64,000 bases of DNA from Deltaproteobacteria bacterium (GCA_029261835.1 JAJDAO010000026.1:196666-260665); one strand, 5' to 3'. Numbered from the stretch's first letter, positions 17,797 to 27,533 are shown. Made by a program: numbers and translations. The notes: generated by a model from the letters alone, not told the origin.

Positions 17797-18924
17797 TTGC
17801 AAGAGCATACGGTGTTGTTCGTAGACGACGAAGTCAACATCCTGAAGGCCATTGAGCGCCTACTGCGCCACGAACCAATCTCTGTCTTGACGGCCTCCAG
17901 GCCGCAGGAAGCCCTGGACTTGCTCGACAAGACCGATGCCCAGGTCGTCGTCACAGACCAGCGCATGCCTGAGATGAGTGGCGTCGATCTTCTCGCCGGT
18001 GTGCGCGAGCGCCACGGCGACATCGTGAGGATGATGCTCACGGGCTACACGGAAATGAACATCGCTGTCGAGGCGATCAACCGAGGTGAGATCTACCGAC
18101 TGATCACCAAGCCCTGGAACGACGACGAGCTCAAGGCGACCCTGCGGCAGGCGTTTGACCACTACGACCTCAAGCGCGAAATCAAGCGGCTCAACCAGGT
18201 GACCAGAGAGCAGAACTTCAAGCTCCAGGACATGAACAAGAACCTGGAGGCCAAGGTCCGGGAGCGAACCCGGCAACTCGACCAGAAGAACCAGGAACTG
18301 CGAACTGCCTACATCCAGACGATTCGTGCGCTGGCAGAGGCGATCGACGCCAAAGATGCGTACACACGCGGGCATTCCGAGCGCGTCGCGCTCTACGCCT
18401 CGCTCATCGCTCGAGAGATGGGGATGTCGAGGGATCTGATCGAGCGAGTCTACTTTGCGGGCCTGTTGCACGACATCGGGAAGATCGGCATTCACGATGC
18501 GATCATCACCAAGCCTGAGCGACTGACGGCCGACGAATATGAGGAGATCAAGAAGCACCCTGGAATCGGCGCGAAGATCCTCGAACCCGTCGAGTTCCTG
18601 AGACACATCGTGCCCTGTGTCCGTCATCACCACGAGTGGTTCGACGGCTCGGATCTCGGTTACCCCGATCGCCTGGCCTCGAATGCGATCCCGCTTCCCT
18701 CTCGAGTCATTCTGGTGGCCGACACGGTCGAGGCCATGACGAGCGATCGACCCTACCGCAACGCCCTTTCGATCGACGCGGTCATCAGAGAGCTCCACAA
18801 GTACTCGGGCAGCCAGTTCGACCCGGTTGTGGTCGAGGCCTTCCTGCGGCTGCTCGAGGAAGAGGGAGACGCCTTCATCGGCAAGAATCAGAAATTCGAC
18901 ATCGACGCTTTCATCGAGGGTTGA
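17797..18924 (+). CDS. HD-GYP response regulator (probable c-di-GMP phosphodiesterase)
   Basis: A 375-aa RpfG-like protein. Residues 1-125 are a receiver domain, with phospho-acceptor Asp54 in VVVTDQRMPEM and the conserved KPW loop. A coiled coil (QNFKLQDMNKNLEAKVRERT) leads into an HD-GYP domain: LLHDIGKIGIHDAII, KKHPGIGAKIL, CVRHHHEWFDGSDLGYPDR. All metal-binding His/Asp positions look present, so c-di-GMP hydrolysis is expected. The start is a TTG at 17797 with GGAGA 8 nt upstream; it fits the receiver start better than upstream codons. It is followed at 40 nt by the V4R-STAS gene, with which it is probably co-transcribed. Confidence 0.92.
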   Translation: MQEHTVLFVDDEVNILKAIERLLRHEPISVLTASRPQEALDLLDKTDAQVVVTDQRMPEMSGVDLLAGVRERHGDIVRMMLTGYTEMNIAVEAINRGEIYRLITKPWNDDELKATLRQAFDHYDLKREIKRLNQVTREQNFKLQDMNKNLEAKVRERTRQLDQKNQELRTAYIQTIRALAEAIDAKDAYTRGHSERVALYASLIAREMGMSRDLIERVYFAGLLHDIGKIGIHDAIITKPERLTADEYEEIKKHPGIGAKILEPVEFLRHIVPCVRHHHEWFDGSDLGYPDRLASNAIPLPSRVILVADTVEAMTSDRPYRNALSIDAVIRELHKYSGSQFDPVVVEAFLRLLEEEGDAFIGKNQKFDIDAFIEG

Positions 18925-18964
18925 TTGGATGGATCGCCACAGCAGGACGAAGGAGGCTCGTGCC

Positions 18965-19984
18965 ATGCACGATCCGAAGGAGTTGAGCGCTCTCGGATTC
19001 GGTGTCGATGCCCTTCTCATGAATGATCCCAAGATCTTCATCGATCGCCGCTTCCTCGCTTCGCTGCTCTTCGAGTTCGAGACGGAACTCGGCGCCGAGG
19101 ATATGCGAGCCGCGCTCTTTCGAATCGGTCTCGGACACGGCTTCCGCGATGCTCACCGCATCGTTCAGGCTGAACGTTTCGATGATCCCGTAGCCGTCTG
19201 CCAATCCGCCGCGGGCTCGACTTCACTGCTCATGCGCCTGGCCGCGCCAGCGCCTCTGCGACAGCCAGGTGCGATCGAGATTCTCGGCGAATGGCCCGAA
19301 TCTCGCGAGGCGGAGGCCCGGCTGAGCAAGCTGGGGCCAAGTACCAACCCGAGCTGTTTCTTGAGTGCGGGCTACACGTCGGGCTGGCTGTCTGGAACGC
19401 ACGATATCGACATCGTCGTCGGCGAGACGGAATGCGCCGCAGCGGGTGCAGAGCGCTGCAGCTTCCGCGCGCAGGAGGCCGAGAGCTGGCGCGCGCAGCG
19501 ACAGTTCGGAATTCTCGAAATCGCGCGGCCCACATCCTTCGCCACCGTCCGCGGAATCCTCGCCCACGGCCACGTCGCCACCGACCTAGTCCACCCGCCC
19601 TCATTCCAGGAGGCGTGTTTCGACCCCGACGACAGCGCCGTACACATCTGGGGTCCCGTCATGGTGCTGCCCTTCACGAACGCTGATCAGGCCTTGAACA
19701 CGGTTGGCATGCTGAGCCGCGATCCGGGAACGGGTGGTATTCGCGTCGTGGTGATCGATCTTCGCAACGAGGTAGTCGACGAGGGCTTCGCAGCTGCCGG
19801 TCTCGAACAGCTCCTCGAGTCGATCGAGGCGTGGGGAGCAGAGATCATCCTGACGGGCGTCTCGCCCTTCTCGGAAGCCGTGGTGTCCGAACTCGAGGCA
19901 ACCCATCTGCTGACGCGCAAGGACCTGCCTGAAGCCATCGCATCCGGCTTTCAGATCGCAGAGGCGCAGCGACATCTACTCTAA
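18965..19984 (+). CDS. V4R-domain plus STAS-domain signalling protein
   Basis: A 339-aa protein. The middle third resembles a V4R small-molecule-binding domain: GYTSGWLSGTHDIDIVVGETECAAAGAERCSFRA is the usual V4R end with its conserved Cys/Glu pattern. The preceding ~100 residues resemble the XylR_N/V4R N-terminal part (FEFETELGAEDMRAALFRIG). The C-terminal ~120 residues are STAS-like (VMVLPFTNADQALN, RVVVIDLRNEVVDEGFAAAGLEQLLESIEAWGAEIILTGV), as in RsbR-type stressosome proteins. The phosphorylatable Ser/Thr after DLRN is not obvious. The start at 18965 has AGGAGG 8 nt before it. Probably a ligand-sensing adaptor in the HD-GYP cluster. Confidence 0.85.
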   Translation: MHDPKELSALGFGVDALLMNDPKIFIDRRFLASLLFEFETELGAEDMRAALFRIGLGHGFRDAHRIVQAERFDDPVAVCQSAAGSTSLLMRLAAPAPLRQPGAIEILGEWPESREAEARLSKLGPSTNPSCFLSAGYTSGWLSGTHDIDIVVGETECAAAGAERCSFRAQEAESWRAQRQFGILEIARPTSFATVRGILAHGHVATDLVHPPSFQEACFDPDDSAVHIWGPVMVLPFTNADQALNTVGMLSRDPGTGGIRVVVIDLRNEVVDEGFAAAGLEQLLESIEAWGAEIILTGVSPFSEAVVSELEATHLLTRKDLPEAIASGFQIAEAQRHLL

Positions 19985-20017
19985 GACGTGAGCCGGGTCC
20001 AAGGGAATCCCAACACG

Positions 20018-21535
20018 ATGACATCAAGCACCGCTGACATCCCGGACTCCGGTGGACTACACGAGAACCCTCTGCCTCGATTGCTCATGCAGCTCTACCA
20101 TGACCGATATGCGGGCGCTCTGGATCTCAGCAATGGTCGCAGTTGGAAACGCTTCATCTTTCAGGGTGGCGCCCCGGCTCTCGCCGAGTCGAACCTCACG
20201 AGCGAGACACTCGGCGTTCAGCTGATGGACAGTGGCGACATCTCGCCCAAGGATCACGAGCGAGTCAGCGACTACATGAAGAAGAATCGCTGTCGCGAGG
20301 GTACCGCGCTGCTGTCGCTCGATGTGCTTCCGCCCAAGGCGCTCTTCGTCGCCCTGAAGGAGCAGGTTCGCCGAAGGCTTCTCGAGGCATTCGGCTGGGC
20401 CGATGGCCGCTACAAACTCGACGTGGCAGCGAGCCAGAACGAGGACATCCAACCGTTCCGCTGCGATCTCCTCGCACTCGTTCAGGAAGGCTTGGAAACA
20501 CACTGGAGCGCAGACCGCCTCCTCGCGGACCTGGCACAACACATGGAGCTGTACCCAATACCGAAAAAGGGATTCGAACGTCTGGCGGCTCGACTGCAGT
20601 CGGACGCCGCGACAGAGACTCTGCTCGGCGAGTTCGACGGACAGCACTCTCTTGGCCAAGCACTCGGTGGTGCTGCGAGCTCTCGCCGGGCTCTCGCGGC
20701 GGCATGGGTCCTCGAAGCTGCGGGCGGTCTCGAGTGCCGATCGGGCCCGAGGGAAGACGCGTCCTCGGCGACCGGCGCGACCTTCGAGGCCGAAGTCGAA
20801 ATCCACGTGAACCACGCGCAGACATCGCGGGACCCACTCGCTCCAGCAATGCCATCGACGGCCCAGCAGCCCGACGCCGCGACGCAGAACGCTGCCGAAG
20901 ACCGTGCCGATGGACTGCGTGCCGAGATCGAGGCGCGACGCACTACGCACCAATCGCTTGACCACTACTCGCTGCTCGGCCTGGAGCACGACGCGAAACC
21001 GACTGCCATCAAGAAGGCCTACTTCCTCGCGGCCAAGCGCTACCACCCGGACGCCCTCGCTCGCCTCGGACTTCATGATCTCAAGGAGGCAGCGGCGGAG
21101 ATCTTCGCTCGCATATCGCGTGCCTTCGAGATTCTCTCCAACGAGGATAAGCGCAGCAACTACGATTCTTCGCTGCGCGGCGAAGGCAGCGAGATCGATG
21201 CCACACAGCTCGCTCAGGCCGAGACATCTTATCGGAAGGGCGAGATCCTGCTGCGCATGGGCAACTTCAACGGCGCGCTCGAGTACCTGCGACCGGCGGC
21301 CGAGCTGTGGCCCGATGAGTCCGCGTACCAGAGCGCCCTCGGCTGGGCCCTGTACAAGAAGAGCCCGCCCGAAATCGAGGCTGCCAGAATGCACCTGGAG
21401 CGGGCGGTCGAGCTCGCGCCCGAAGACGCGGAGGCACACTTTCGCCTCGGCCTGGTGCTGCGCGCCGACGGCGAAGAGCCGGCCGCTGCCCAACACCTGG
21501 CAAAGGCGAAGCAGCTCGATCCGAGTCAGAGCTGA
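20018..21535 (+). CDS. DUF4388-like / J-domain / TPR protein
   Basis: About 505 aa. Residues ~15-100 resemble the DUF4388 (PATAN) domain of deltaproteobacterial signalling proteins (LPRLLMQLYHDRYAGALDLSNGRSWKRFIFQGGAPALAES). Residues ~310-375 are a J-domain with intact HPD (DHYSLLGLEHDAKPTAIKKA and KRYHPDALA), and the C-terminus carries TPR helices (KGEILLRMGNFNGALEYLRPAAELWP). It should recruit or stimulate an Hsp70, with TPRs binding partners. The ATG at 20018 has AAGGGA upstream; a GTG at 19988 is an alternative. It lies within ~35 nt of the V4R-STAS stop, so the three genes look like one operon. Confidence 0.88.
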   Translation: MTSSTADIPDSGGLHENPLPRLLMQLYHDRYAGALDLSNGRSWKRFIFQGGAPALAESNLTSETLGVQLMDSGDISPKDHERVSDYMKKNRCREGTALLSLDVLPPKALFVALKEQVRRRLLEAFGWADGRYKLDVAASQNEDIQPFRCDLLALVQEGLETHWSADRLLADLAQHMELYPIPKKGFERLAARLQSDAATETLLGEFDGQHSLGQALGGAASSRRALAAAWVLEAAGGLECRSGPREDASSATGATFEAEVEIHVNHAQTSRDPLAPAMPSTAQQPDAATQNAAEDRADGLRAEIEARRTTHQSLDHYSLLGLEHDAKPTAIKKAYFLAAKRYHPDALARLGLHDLKEAAAEIFARISRAFEILSNEDKRSNYDSSLRGEGSEIDATQLAQAETSYRKGEILLRMGNFNGALEYLRPAAELWPDESAYQSALGWALYKKSPPEIEAARMHLERAVELAPEDAEAHFRLGLVLRADGEEPAAAQHLAKAKQLDPSQS

Positions 21536-21547
21536 GCCGGAGCCGAA

Positions 21548-22579
21548 CTACCTATCGCGGCCCGACTGAGATCCACCGCGGCGATCGTTCGCACCAGCCC
21601 CTTCCCTCAATAGCCGGCGAGCCAACGGATTGAGCTCGAGCACGAGCGAACCCCTCTCGCTCAGAACACTCTGCCACTCCATCACCTCGAGCACCAGAAG
21701 CCGTCCCTGCGCGGCTCGCCAGAAGATGCGCGCCGACGCATCTGCGGCCCTGGCATAGGGGCCGCGCCAGTCGAGGTCGCGTGCCAGCCGCACCGCACGT
21801 CGCAGCAACGCGCGCTCTCGGGCGGGCACGCCGATCTGACCGACGACCACGCCGGAGGGCATGGCGTAAAGAGCCGCCAGACTGGCGTCACCAAACGGTT
21901 GCCCCTGCGCGACCCTGCGCCCGACTCGCCGCACGCCCTCGGGAGATCGCTGCATCACCGACGATCGGTCCGCGACGTGTCCCGCGAGACCGAGGGCGTG
22001 TCCGATCTCATGCAGTGCCGCTCCCAGAAGCTCGTCGTACGACAGCGGAACATCTCTTCCGACCGCATCGAAGTCACTGCGACGCAGATAGACGGAGGCA
22101 TGTTCCAGCTCAGCCTCCAGTCGCTGCTGCGTCTGGGGTGCGGCGAGCTCGCGCATGATCCGGCAATCCGCGATCGTGTCGCCGGCGCCGACTGGCGTCC
22201 AGCGCTCGGCTTCGGCAAAGCGAATCTCAATCTGCGCAAGCGCCCGCTCCACCTCGACGAACGTCACTCCGAGCCCGGCTGCCTGCCAGGCCGCAAGTGC
22301 GACGCGAAGCGCCCGTAGCTCTGACGAGCTGGCGTCGCTTGGCAAGGAGACCGCAAGTGGCAGGCCCGTCCGCCATCGGCAGAGAAAGAGTGTCGCACCC
22401 TCCTCATCGGGCATGAAGTGGGGAACGGTGTCGGCGAGACGATGCGAAGCGAGACGGGAGAGGGCCGGATACCGGTGCTCGAGTGCCGAGACATCCCAGC
22501 CGCCGCGTGGAGCCGCGCAGGAAAGCGACCAGAACAACAGCCAGAGCAGCGGCCAGACGGCCTGTGAAACCCATCTCAT
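21548..22579 (-). CDS. Matrixin-like zinc metalloprotease, putative lipoprotein
   Basis: A 343-aa predicted secreted metalloprotease. The zinc site HEIGHALGLAGH (His190, His194, His201, Glu191) is the extended metzincin motif, and VMQ a few residues later is the Met-turn, as in matrixins. The N-terminus MRWVSQAVWPLLWLLFWSLSC is a signal sequence with lipobox-like SLSC (Cys21), so it is probably anchored in the envelope. The start at 22579 is preferred to the longer frame because it overlaps the MFS stop (ATGA) and begins the signal peptide. The substrate is unknown. Confidence 0.85.
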   Translation of the reverse strand: MRWVSQAVWPLLWLLFWSLSCAAPRGGWDVSALEHRYPALSRLASHRLADTVPHFMPDEEGATLFLCRWRTGLPLAVSLPSDASSSELRALRVALAAWQAAGLGVTFVEVERALAQIEIRFAEAERWTPVGAGDTIADCRIMRELAAPQTQQRLEAELEHASVYLRRSDFDAVGRDVPLSYDELLGAALHEIGHALGLAGHVADRSSVMQRSPEGVRRVGRRVAQGQPFGDASLAALYAMPSGVVVGQIGVPARERALLRRAVRLARDLDWRGPYARAADASARIFWRAAQGRLLVLEVMEWQSVLSERGSLVLELNPLARRLLREGAGANDRRGGSQSGRDR

Positions 22580-23778
22580 CGATCCGGCACCTCGTCCGGC
22601 GGCCTCCTTGCGCCGCGACGATCCCACAGCACGAAGATCGCCGCACCGGACACAACCGCGGCCGCCACGCTCGCATACGCGACCCCGTAGCCCCAGTGAT
22701 CGAGCACGAGGCCGAGCAGAGGACCTCCGAGCAGGATGCCAAGATCTGCGAGCCCGGTGTAGATGGCGATCGCCGTGCCGCGCTCACTGCCGCGGGCGCG
22801 GCTCACCACCAGTCCAAACAAGATGGGAAAGGTGTAACCGTGGCCGATGCCGCAGAGCACGCCGGCAGCCATGACGGCCGTGTCGGAGCGCGCCACTGCC
22901 AACCCGAGAAGGCCAGCCGAGAGCGCCACCAACGCCGGCAGCAGCACGCGCTTCGGGCCAATGCGATCGGGTAGCCACCCCAAGCCAACGCGCAGACCGA
23001 TGGCCACCACCGTGTAGGCGCTGAAGAAGCTCCCGACCGAGCCCACCTGACGAGCCATCACGTAGGTCTTCAGGAATACGAAGATGCCCGCCAGTGCGGT
23101 GAAGAAGACGGCTGAGATCCACCAGAGCGGAAGCAGGTCAGCCTGCAGCAGGGAGGACGTGAAGCCGCGCGGTCGCCCTTCCTGTCCAGCAGAGCCCCCT
23201 CCCCTCCGTGGCTCGTCGCGCAGCGGCAACGCGGCCAGGAGGGCGACGAGCGAAAAGCCCCAGGCGACGACGAAGAGCAGCGCGTAGTCGGCACCAGCGA
23301 GGATCCAGTCGCCCAGCAGGCCGCCCAGCGACATCGGCAGCATGCCCGAGACACCGAAGATCGCCAGGCCCTCGGTGAGACGCGAGGCGGGCACGCGGTC
23401 CGCGGCATAGGTGAAGAGCACCGTGAAGAGCGTCGCCTCCGAAAGCCCATGAAGGATACGCACGGCGTACATCCACGGACCGATGACGTCGATCGTCAGA
23501 TACAGGCCCGTCACAGCGACATTGAGCAGGTGGCCCGCGATGATCACACCGCGTCGACCGTGCCGATCCATGATACTTCCCAGGGCCGGCCTGGCAGCGA
23601 TCGCCACACCGCTCGTCAAGGAGAAGACCCACCCGATCATCACGGGCCCAGCACCGAGCTCTTCGAGAAAGCCCGGCAGATGCAGGAACAGGCTGAAGGC
23701 GATGCCCTGCAGCAGATTCGACAGTGAGCAGAACAGGAACGGGCGCGAAAACAGCGCCTCTCCTCTCACGGGCGCCAC
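22576..23778 (-). CDS. MFS transporter
   Basis: A 400-aa major facilitator transporter with about twelve membrane helices. The loop 2-3 motif is GSIMDRHGRRGVI and the equivalent in the second half is GWLPDRIGPKRVLL. It resembles drug/sugar efflux or YfcJ/arabinose-efflux-like MFS proteins, but substrate cannot be deduced. The start is a GTG at 23778; another GTG nine bases in is possible. It overlaps the protease gene by 4 bp, so the two are translationally coupled, and follows the phosphotransferase gene by 24 nt. Confidence 0.9.
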   Translation of the reverse strand: MAPVRGEALFSRPFLFCSLSNLLQGIAFSLFLHLPGFLEELGAGPVMIGWVFSLTSGVAIAARPALGSIMDRHGRRGVIIAGHLLNVAVTGLYLTIDVIGPWMYAVRILHGLSEATLFTVLFTYAADRVPASRLTEGLAIFGVSGMLPMSLGGLLGDWILAGADYALLFVVAWGFSLVALLAALPLRDEPRRGGGSAGQEGRPRGFTSSLLQADLLPLWWISAVFFTALAGIFVFLKTYVMARQVGSVGSFFSAYTVVAIGLRVGLGWLPDRIGPKRVLLPALVALSAGLLGLAVARSDTAVMAAGVLCGIGHGYTFPILFGLVVSRARGSERGTAIAIYTGLADLGILLGGPLLGLVLDHWGYGVAYASVAAAVVSGAAIFVLWDRRGARRPPDEVPDR

Positions 23779-23802
23779 GGCAAGGACGGCGGCATGGGCT
23801 CC

Positions 23803-24903
23803 TCAGGGACGATGGCCAGCGGCGCGTTCGAAGAGCCCGCGTGCCGCCGCTTCCATACCCGCAAACCGCTCGTCTCGTGTCTGGCCTTGCGCATAGCGAA
23901 AGAAGATCTGCTGCAGAACGACCGCCATCTTGTAGGTTCCGAAGACCACATAGTAGGGTGCGGCGCTGGCGTCCCGACCAGACCGTTCGCCATAGCGGGC
24001 AATCGCTTCGGCCCGTGACAGGAATCCCTCCGTCTGCGTCGGCATCACCGACGGGCCGATGCCGCCTTCGTCCCGGTCGAACCACGACGCCATGAGCGTC
24101 CCGAGATCACAGAACGGGTCGCCGACGGTACACATGTCCCAGTCATACACCGCCACGCATCGGCCCGGGTCATCCTGAGCGACGGCCATGTTGTCGAGCT
24201 TCCAGTCGTTGTGGAGCAGAGTCCAATCGGGCGACTCGGGCATGTTCTCGAGCAGCCAGCGCCCGACCTCCTCCGCCAAACCGACGGCATCTGTCTTGGC
24301 GCGCTCGTAGCGCTCGGCCCAACCGGTCACCTGGCGCTGCAAGAAACCGTCCGGCTTTCCGATCGACTCGAGCCCGATCGACTTCGCATCCACGCCATGT
24401 AGATCGACCAACGTATCGATCAGCACTTCGGAGAGCTTCCGATTCGCCGCTGCGTCCGCACCTCCGCCGAAGATGGCTGGCACGAGACGCCGCACCACGA
24501 CCCCCCTGCGCCGCTCCATTACCAAGAAGTCGCTGCCCACTACGTCGTGATCCTCGCAGAGCAGGTAGGCCCGGGGAGCGGGTGGGAAGGCGCGCCACAA
24601 CCGTGATAGCGCGCGGTACTCGCGCTTCATGTCATGCGAACCCTTGGCAACGGGCCCGATTGGTGGCCGGCGAAGAACGTATTCGACGGCACCGGCACCC
24701 GCGCCATAGCGCAGCAAGTAGGTGAGGTTGGCGTGGCCGCCGCCGAATTGCCCCACGCGGAGCGGCTGGTCGGTCCCTTCCAGTCGACCTCGCAAGTATT
24801 GCGTCACTCGCGCTTCGTCGAAGCGCTCGTCCTCGCGAACTTCCTGCAGCTCCGGGTCATCGCCGAAGCGGTCGCTCAGTGTCTCGGGCTCGTCGGGGGG
24901 CAT
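23803..24903 (-). CDS. Phosphotransferase, APH / ACAD10-like kinase family
   Basis: A 366-aa aminoglycoside-phosphotransferase-fold kinase. The catalytic loop LLHNDWKLDNM provides the general-base Asp and metal-binding Asn, and VYDWDMCTVGDPFCDLGT the DxD-type metal ligand. The N-terminal FGGGHANLTYLL is the ATP-binding loop. The closest family appears to be the ACAD10/FadE36-like kinases that phosphorylate small hydroxyacids or hydroxyacyl-CoA derivatives rather than antibiotics. It is 12 nt before the S9 peptidase's end and upstream of the MFS gene. Confidence 0.88.
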   Translation of the reverse strand: MPPDEPETLSDRFGDDPELQEVREDERFDEARVTQYLRGRLEGTDQPLRVGQFGGGHANLTYLLRYGAGAGAVEYVLRRPPIGPVAKGSHDMKREYRALSRLWRAFPPAPRAYLLCEDHDVVGSDFLVMERRRGVVVRRLVPAIFGGGADAAANRKLSEVLIDTLVDLHGVDAKSIGLESIGKPDGFLQRQVTGWAERYERAKTDAVGLAEEVGRWLLENMPESPDWTLLHNDWKLDNMAVAQDDPGRCVAVYDWDMCTVGDPFCDLGTLMASWFDRDEGGIGPSVMPTQTEGFLSRAEAIARYGERSGRDASAAPYYVVFGTYKMAVVLQQIFFRYAQGQTRDERFAGMEAAARGLFERAAGHRP

Positions 24904-24915
24904 CGCGGGGCAATG

Positions 24916-26907
24916 CTAACAGAGCCGGGCATCGCCTCGCTCGCCGAGTGTTCCACCGGTGATGACGACTGCCTCCGGGCACGAGTCAACCTCGAAGCCG
25001 AAGACCCTGCTGTAGAAATAGAGCTCGCCGTCCAGGGCGGTGCGAATACTCTCGGCCCGGCGAAAGCCGTGTTGCTCGCCCGCAAACGGAACATAGGCGT
25101 GCGAGATACCGCGCGCGGCGAGCGCCGCCGCCATCGCCTCAGCCTGGCTCGGCGGCACAACGCGGTCCTCGAGACCCTGAAAGAAGATGACGGGGCAGGA
25201 CAACCGCTCCGTGGCGTGAATTGGAGAGCGTGCGAGATAGAGGTCTCGACGAGCCGGGTATGGGCCAACCAGACCTTCGAGATAATGAGACTCGAATTTG
25301 TGCGTGTCCCGTACCAGGGCCTCCAGGTCACCGATGCCGTAGTGACTGGCGCCGGCCTGAAAGACATCGTGATAGGTGAGAGCGCAGAGCGTCGTGTAGC
25401 CGCCCGCGCTGCTACCGCTGATGGACAGCCGCTCGCCATCCACCCGGCCCTCACGCGCCAGATACAGCGCGGCATGCGCGCAGTCCTCCACGTCCACCAC
25501 ACCCCACTGCCCGCGCAGTCCGTCGCGATAGGCCCGGCCGTATCCCGTCGACCCACCGTAGTCGACGTCCACCACGGCAATCCCGCGGCTGGTCCAATAC
25601 TGGATCCGCAAGTCCAACGCAGAGCTGGCGGCCGCGGTCGGGCCCCCATGGCTCTTGACCAACAACGGAGGTGCCTGCCCGGCAGGCCCCTGCGCCACCG
25701 GGTTGCTCGGCGCGTAGAAGAACGCGTAGGCCCTCCGCCCGTCCACGGACGGGAACTCGATCGTCTCCGGGCGTGAGAAGCACTCGGTGGCGAGATCCAG
25801 CGTGCGGCTGCAGGCGACTTCGCGCCAGCTGTCATCCTTCAGATCCAGCACGACGACGACCGCCGAGTGATCAACCGCGGCACCGATGAAACAGCCGTGC
25901 CGGCCCTCGACCCTGAGACCATCGACGCTGCTGTAGGGAAGAGCGAGGTCATCGAGTCGCCGTGCTTCGACGTCGAGCCGGGCGAGGCGCTGGCTACCGC
26001 CGCGCCCGTAGGCGCAAAGAATCCGGCCGTCGGATTCGAAACCGTAGCTCGAAAGGCCGAAGACCCACGGCGGTCCGGCGAACTCGGCAGATCGCGGGCA
26101 GATCGCCTGCGGACCAGACGCATGAAGCTGATACAGATTCCACCAGCCGCTGCAGTCCGAGACGAAGCTCAGCAGACCCGAGGGCGAAAACGACGGCTGA
26201 ACGATCGACTCCCGTTCGCCTCCCGTCGACACCTGTCGTGCGAGCCCGGCGGGACCGTGCGAGCCCCACGGCAGAAGGAAGAGACGGGTGTGGTCCCACG
26301 GCATGTCGGGATGATCCCATGCCGTGTACGCGAGCTGCCGTCCGTCGGGCGAAAAGCGCGGCGAGCTGAAGAAGTCGTGCCCCGCAGCCACGACCTGTGG
26401 TTGCACGGGCTCGACAGCCCGCTCGACTGCGGGAACGGGAAAGGCCACCAGGCGGCTTTCCGGCTCGGCATCTTCACGCGGCCGCTCCTCCACCGCCACG
26501 AGCCAGCGGCCGTCCCGGCTGAGCGCGAAATCGGCATAGCATGAGCCCGGCTTGGAAAGCGGGGCGGACCTTCCGTCCCGCGTGACGTAGATTCGCTGGT
26601 CAGCGAAATCCACGTAGTAGATCTGACCCACCCGAACGATGTAATCACCCCCGCCGTATTCGTGCACGCGTGTTCTGACACTCACGCCATCCTGAGTCAC
26701 CGCAGTAGCGGTATCAGCGGGCGCGCCGCTCGCGCAGAGCGGTGCCCGCATCAGGACCTGACGCCCCGCTTCAGCCGGCCGTCCCTCGAGCCAGTACAAC
26801 TCTCGACCGTCCATCGTCGGCTGAGAAAAGCGCAACGTCCCCGAGGCGATTCCGGCCGCCTCGATCTCCGAGGGCCAGCTGCCGAAGGGTATCTGGACTC
26901 GACTCAT
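24916..26907 (-). CDS. S9-family prolyl oligopeptidase / acylaminoacyl-peptidase
   Basis: A 663-aa two-domain serine peptidase. The N-terminal ~400 residues form a beta-propeller (blade-like repeats such as FSPDGRQLAYTAW and FSPSGLLSFVSD). The C-terminal alpha/beta-hydrolase has nucleophile Ser in SISGSSAGGYTTL, Asp in LEDRVVPP and His in GEQHGF. The oxyanion loop is VKSHGGPTAAA. No signal peptide, so it should be cytoplasmic. The ATG at 26907 begins right before MSRVQIPFGSWPSEI, typical for the family; the ORF's upstream 44 codons are not conserved-looking. It follows a 626-bp divergent intergenic region. Confidence 0.92.
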   Translation of the reverse strand: MSRVQIPFGSWPSEIEAAGIASGTLRFSQPTMDGRELYWLEGRPAEAGRQVLMRAPLCASGAPADTATAVTQDGVSVRTRVHEYGGGDYIVRVGQIYYVDFADQRIYVTRDGRSAPLSKPGSCYADFALSRDGRWLVAVEERPREDAEPESRLVAFPVPAVERAVEPVQPQVVAAGHDFFSSPRFSPDGRQLAYTAWDHPDMPWDHTRLFLLPWGSHGPAGLARQVSTGGERESIVQPSFSPSGLLSFVSDCSGWWNLYQLHASGPQAICPRSAEFAGPPWVFGLSSYGFESDGRILCAYGRGGSQRLARLDVEARRLDDLALPYSSVDGLRVEGRHGCFIGAAVDHSAVVVVLDLKDDSWREVACSRTLDLATECFSRPETIEFPSVDGRRAYAFFYAPSNPVAQGPAGQAPPLLVKSHGGPTAAASSALDLRIQYWTSRGIAVVDVDYGGSTGYGRAYRDGLRGQWGVVDVEDCAHAALYLAREGRVDGERLSISGSSAGGYTTLCALTYHDVFQAGASHYGIGDLEALVRDTHKFESHYLEGLVGPYPARRDLYLARSPIHATERLSCPVIFFQGLEDRVVPPSQAEAMAAALAARGISHAYVPFAGEQHGFRRAESIRTALDGELYFYSRVFGFEVDSCPEAVVITGGTLGERGDARLC

Positions 26908-27533
26908 TCTCCGCTCAGTCTCCCGAGACCGACGATCGATCGCGTGGGCTGGACCATGCTGCCTACGGTCTAACCCCGGTCGCGACGTGGCGCTTTCACA
27001 TTGATAGCAGGTCGGGGATCCACCGGAGCTTCCGGTCATTCTTTCCGCTTGCAGCAGCTCTTACAGACGAGTCCAGAGAGGTCCAACCTCTCTGGCCATG
27101 ATGATGGCGACTGCCGACGAGTCGGCCGAGTGCCCCGCGCGCTGTATTTGCGATTGCCTGGGACAGGATGCCGCGTGGGGAGAGAGCCCCTGAGTCGACT
27201 GGCCTCGCTACAAAGCCCTTCGTTGTTCCTTCATCCCGCAGCATGATTCTCGCATCGGAGACCGACACTGCTCGCAGGTCGTCTGCCACTTGATTCCGCG
27301 CTGGGTCCGATTCCTCCGAAGTTTTCAGTGGTCTGTGTCACAGGCTCGGGATAAACTCGGCGCCAAGGGGGGGTTGGCTTTCTGCCAGGCAAACACGGCG
27401 GCAGCAGCTCGAGAGAGTTGCGGCATGGTGGTGTGATGCGCGAGCGGTATCGCCATCTGCGCTCCGCGTTGTGCCATGGCCCTTTTGCAGCTGACGCGAG
27501 AGACTGTGGCACGACAGACGCGGGAGTGCGCTG
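26908..27533. other. Divergent intergenic region between S9 peptidase and hybrid kinase
   Basis: 626 bp with no gene supported on either strand. It must hold promoters for both flanking genes. A short perfect dyad CTGTG-T-CACAG lies at 27333-27343. A TGGCAC at ~27508 has only a poor -12 match and is too close to the kinase start to be a convincing sigma-54 promoter. Confidence 0.5.

Noticed and set aside
27508-27523. TGGCAC-GACAG-ACGCG before the hybrid kinase
   Set aside because: The -12 box shares only GC with the sigma-54 consensus and the start would fall on the kinase ATG.
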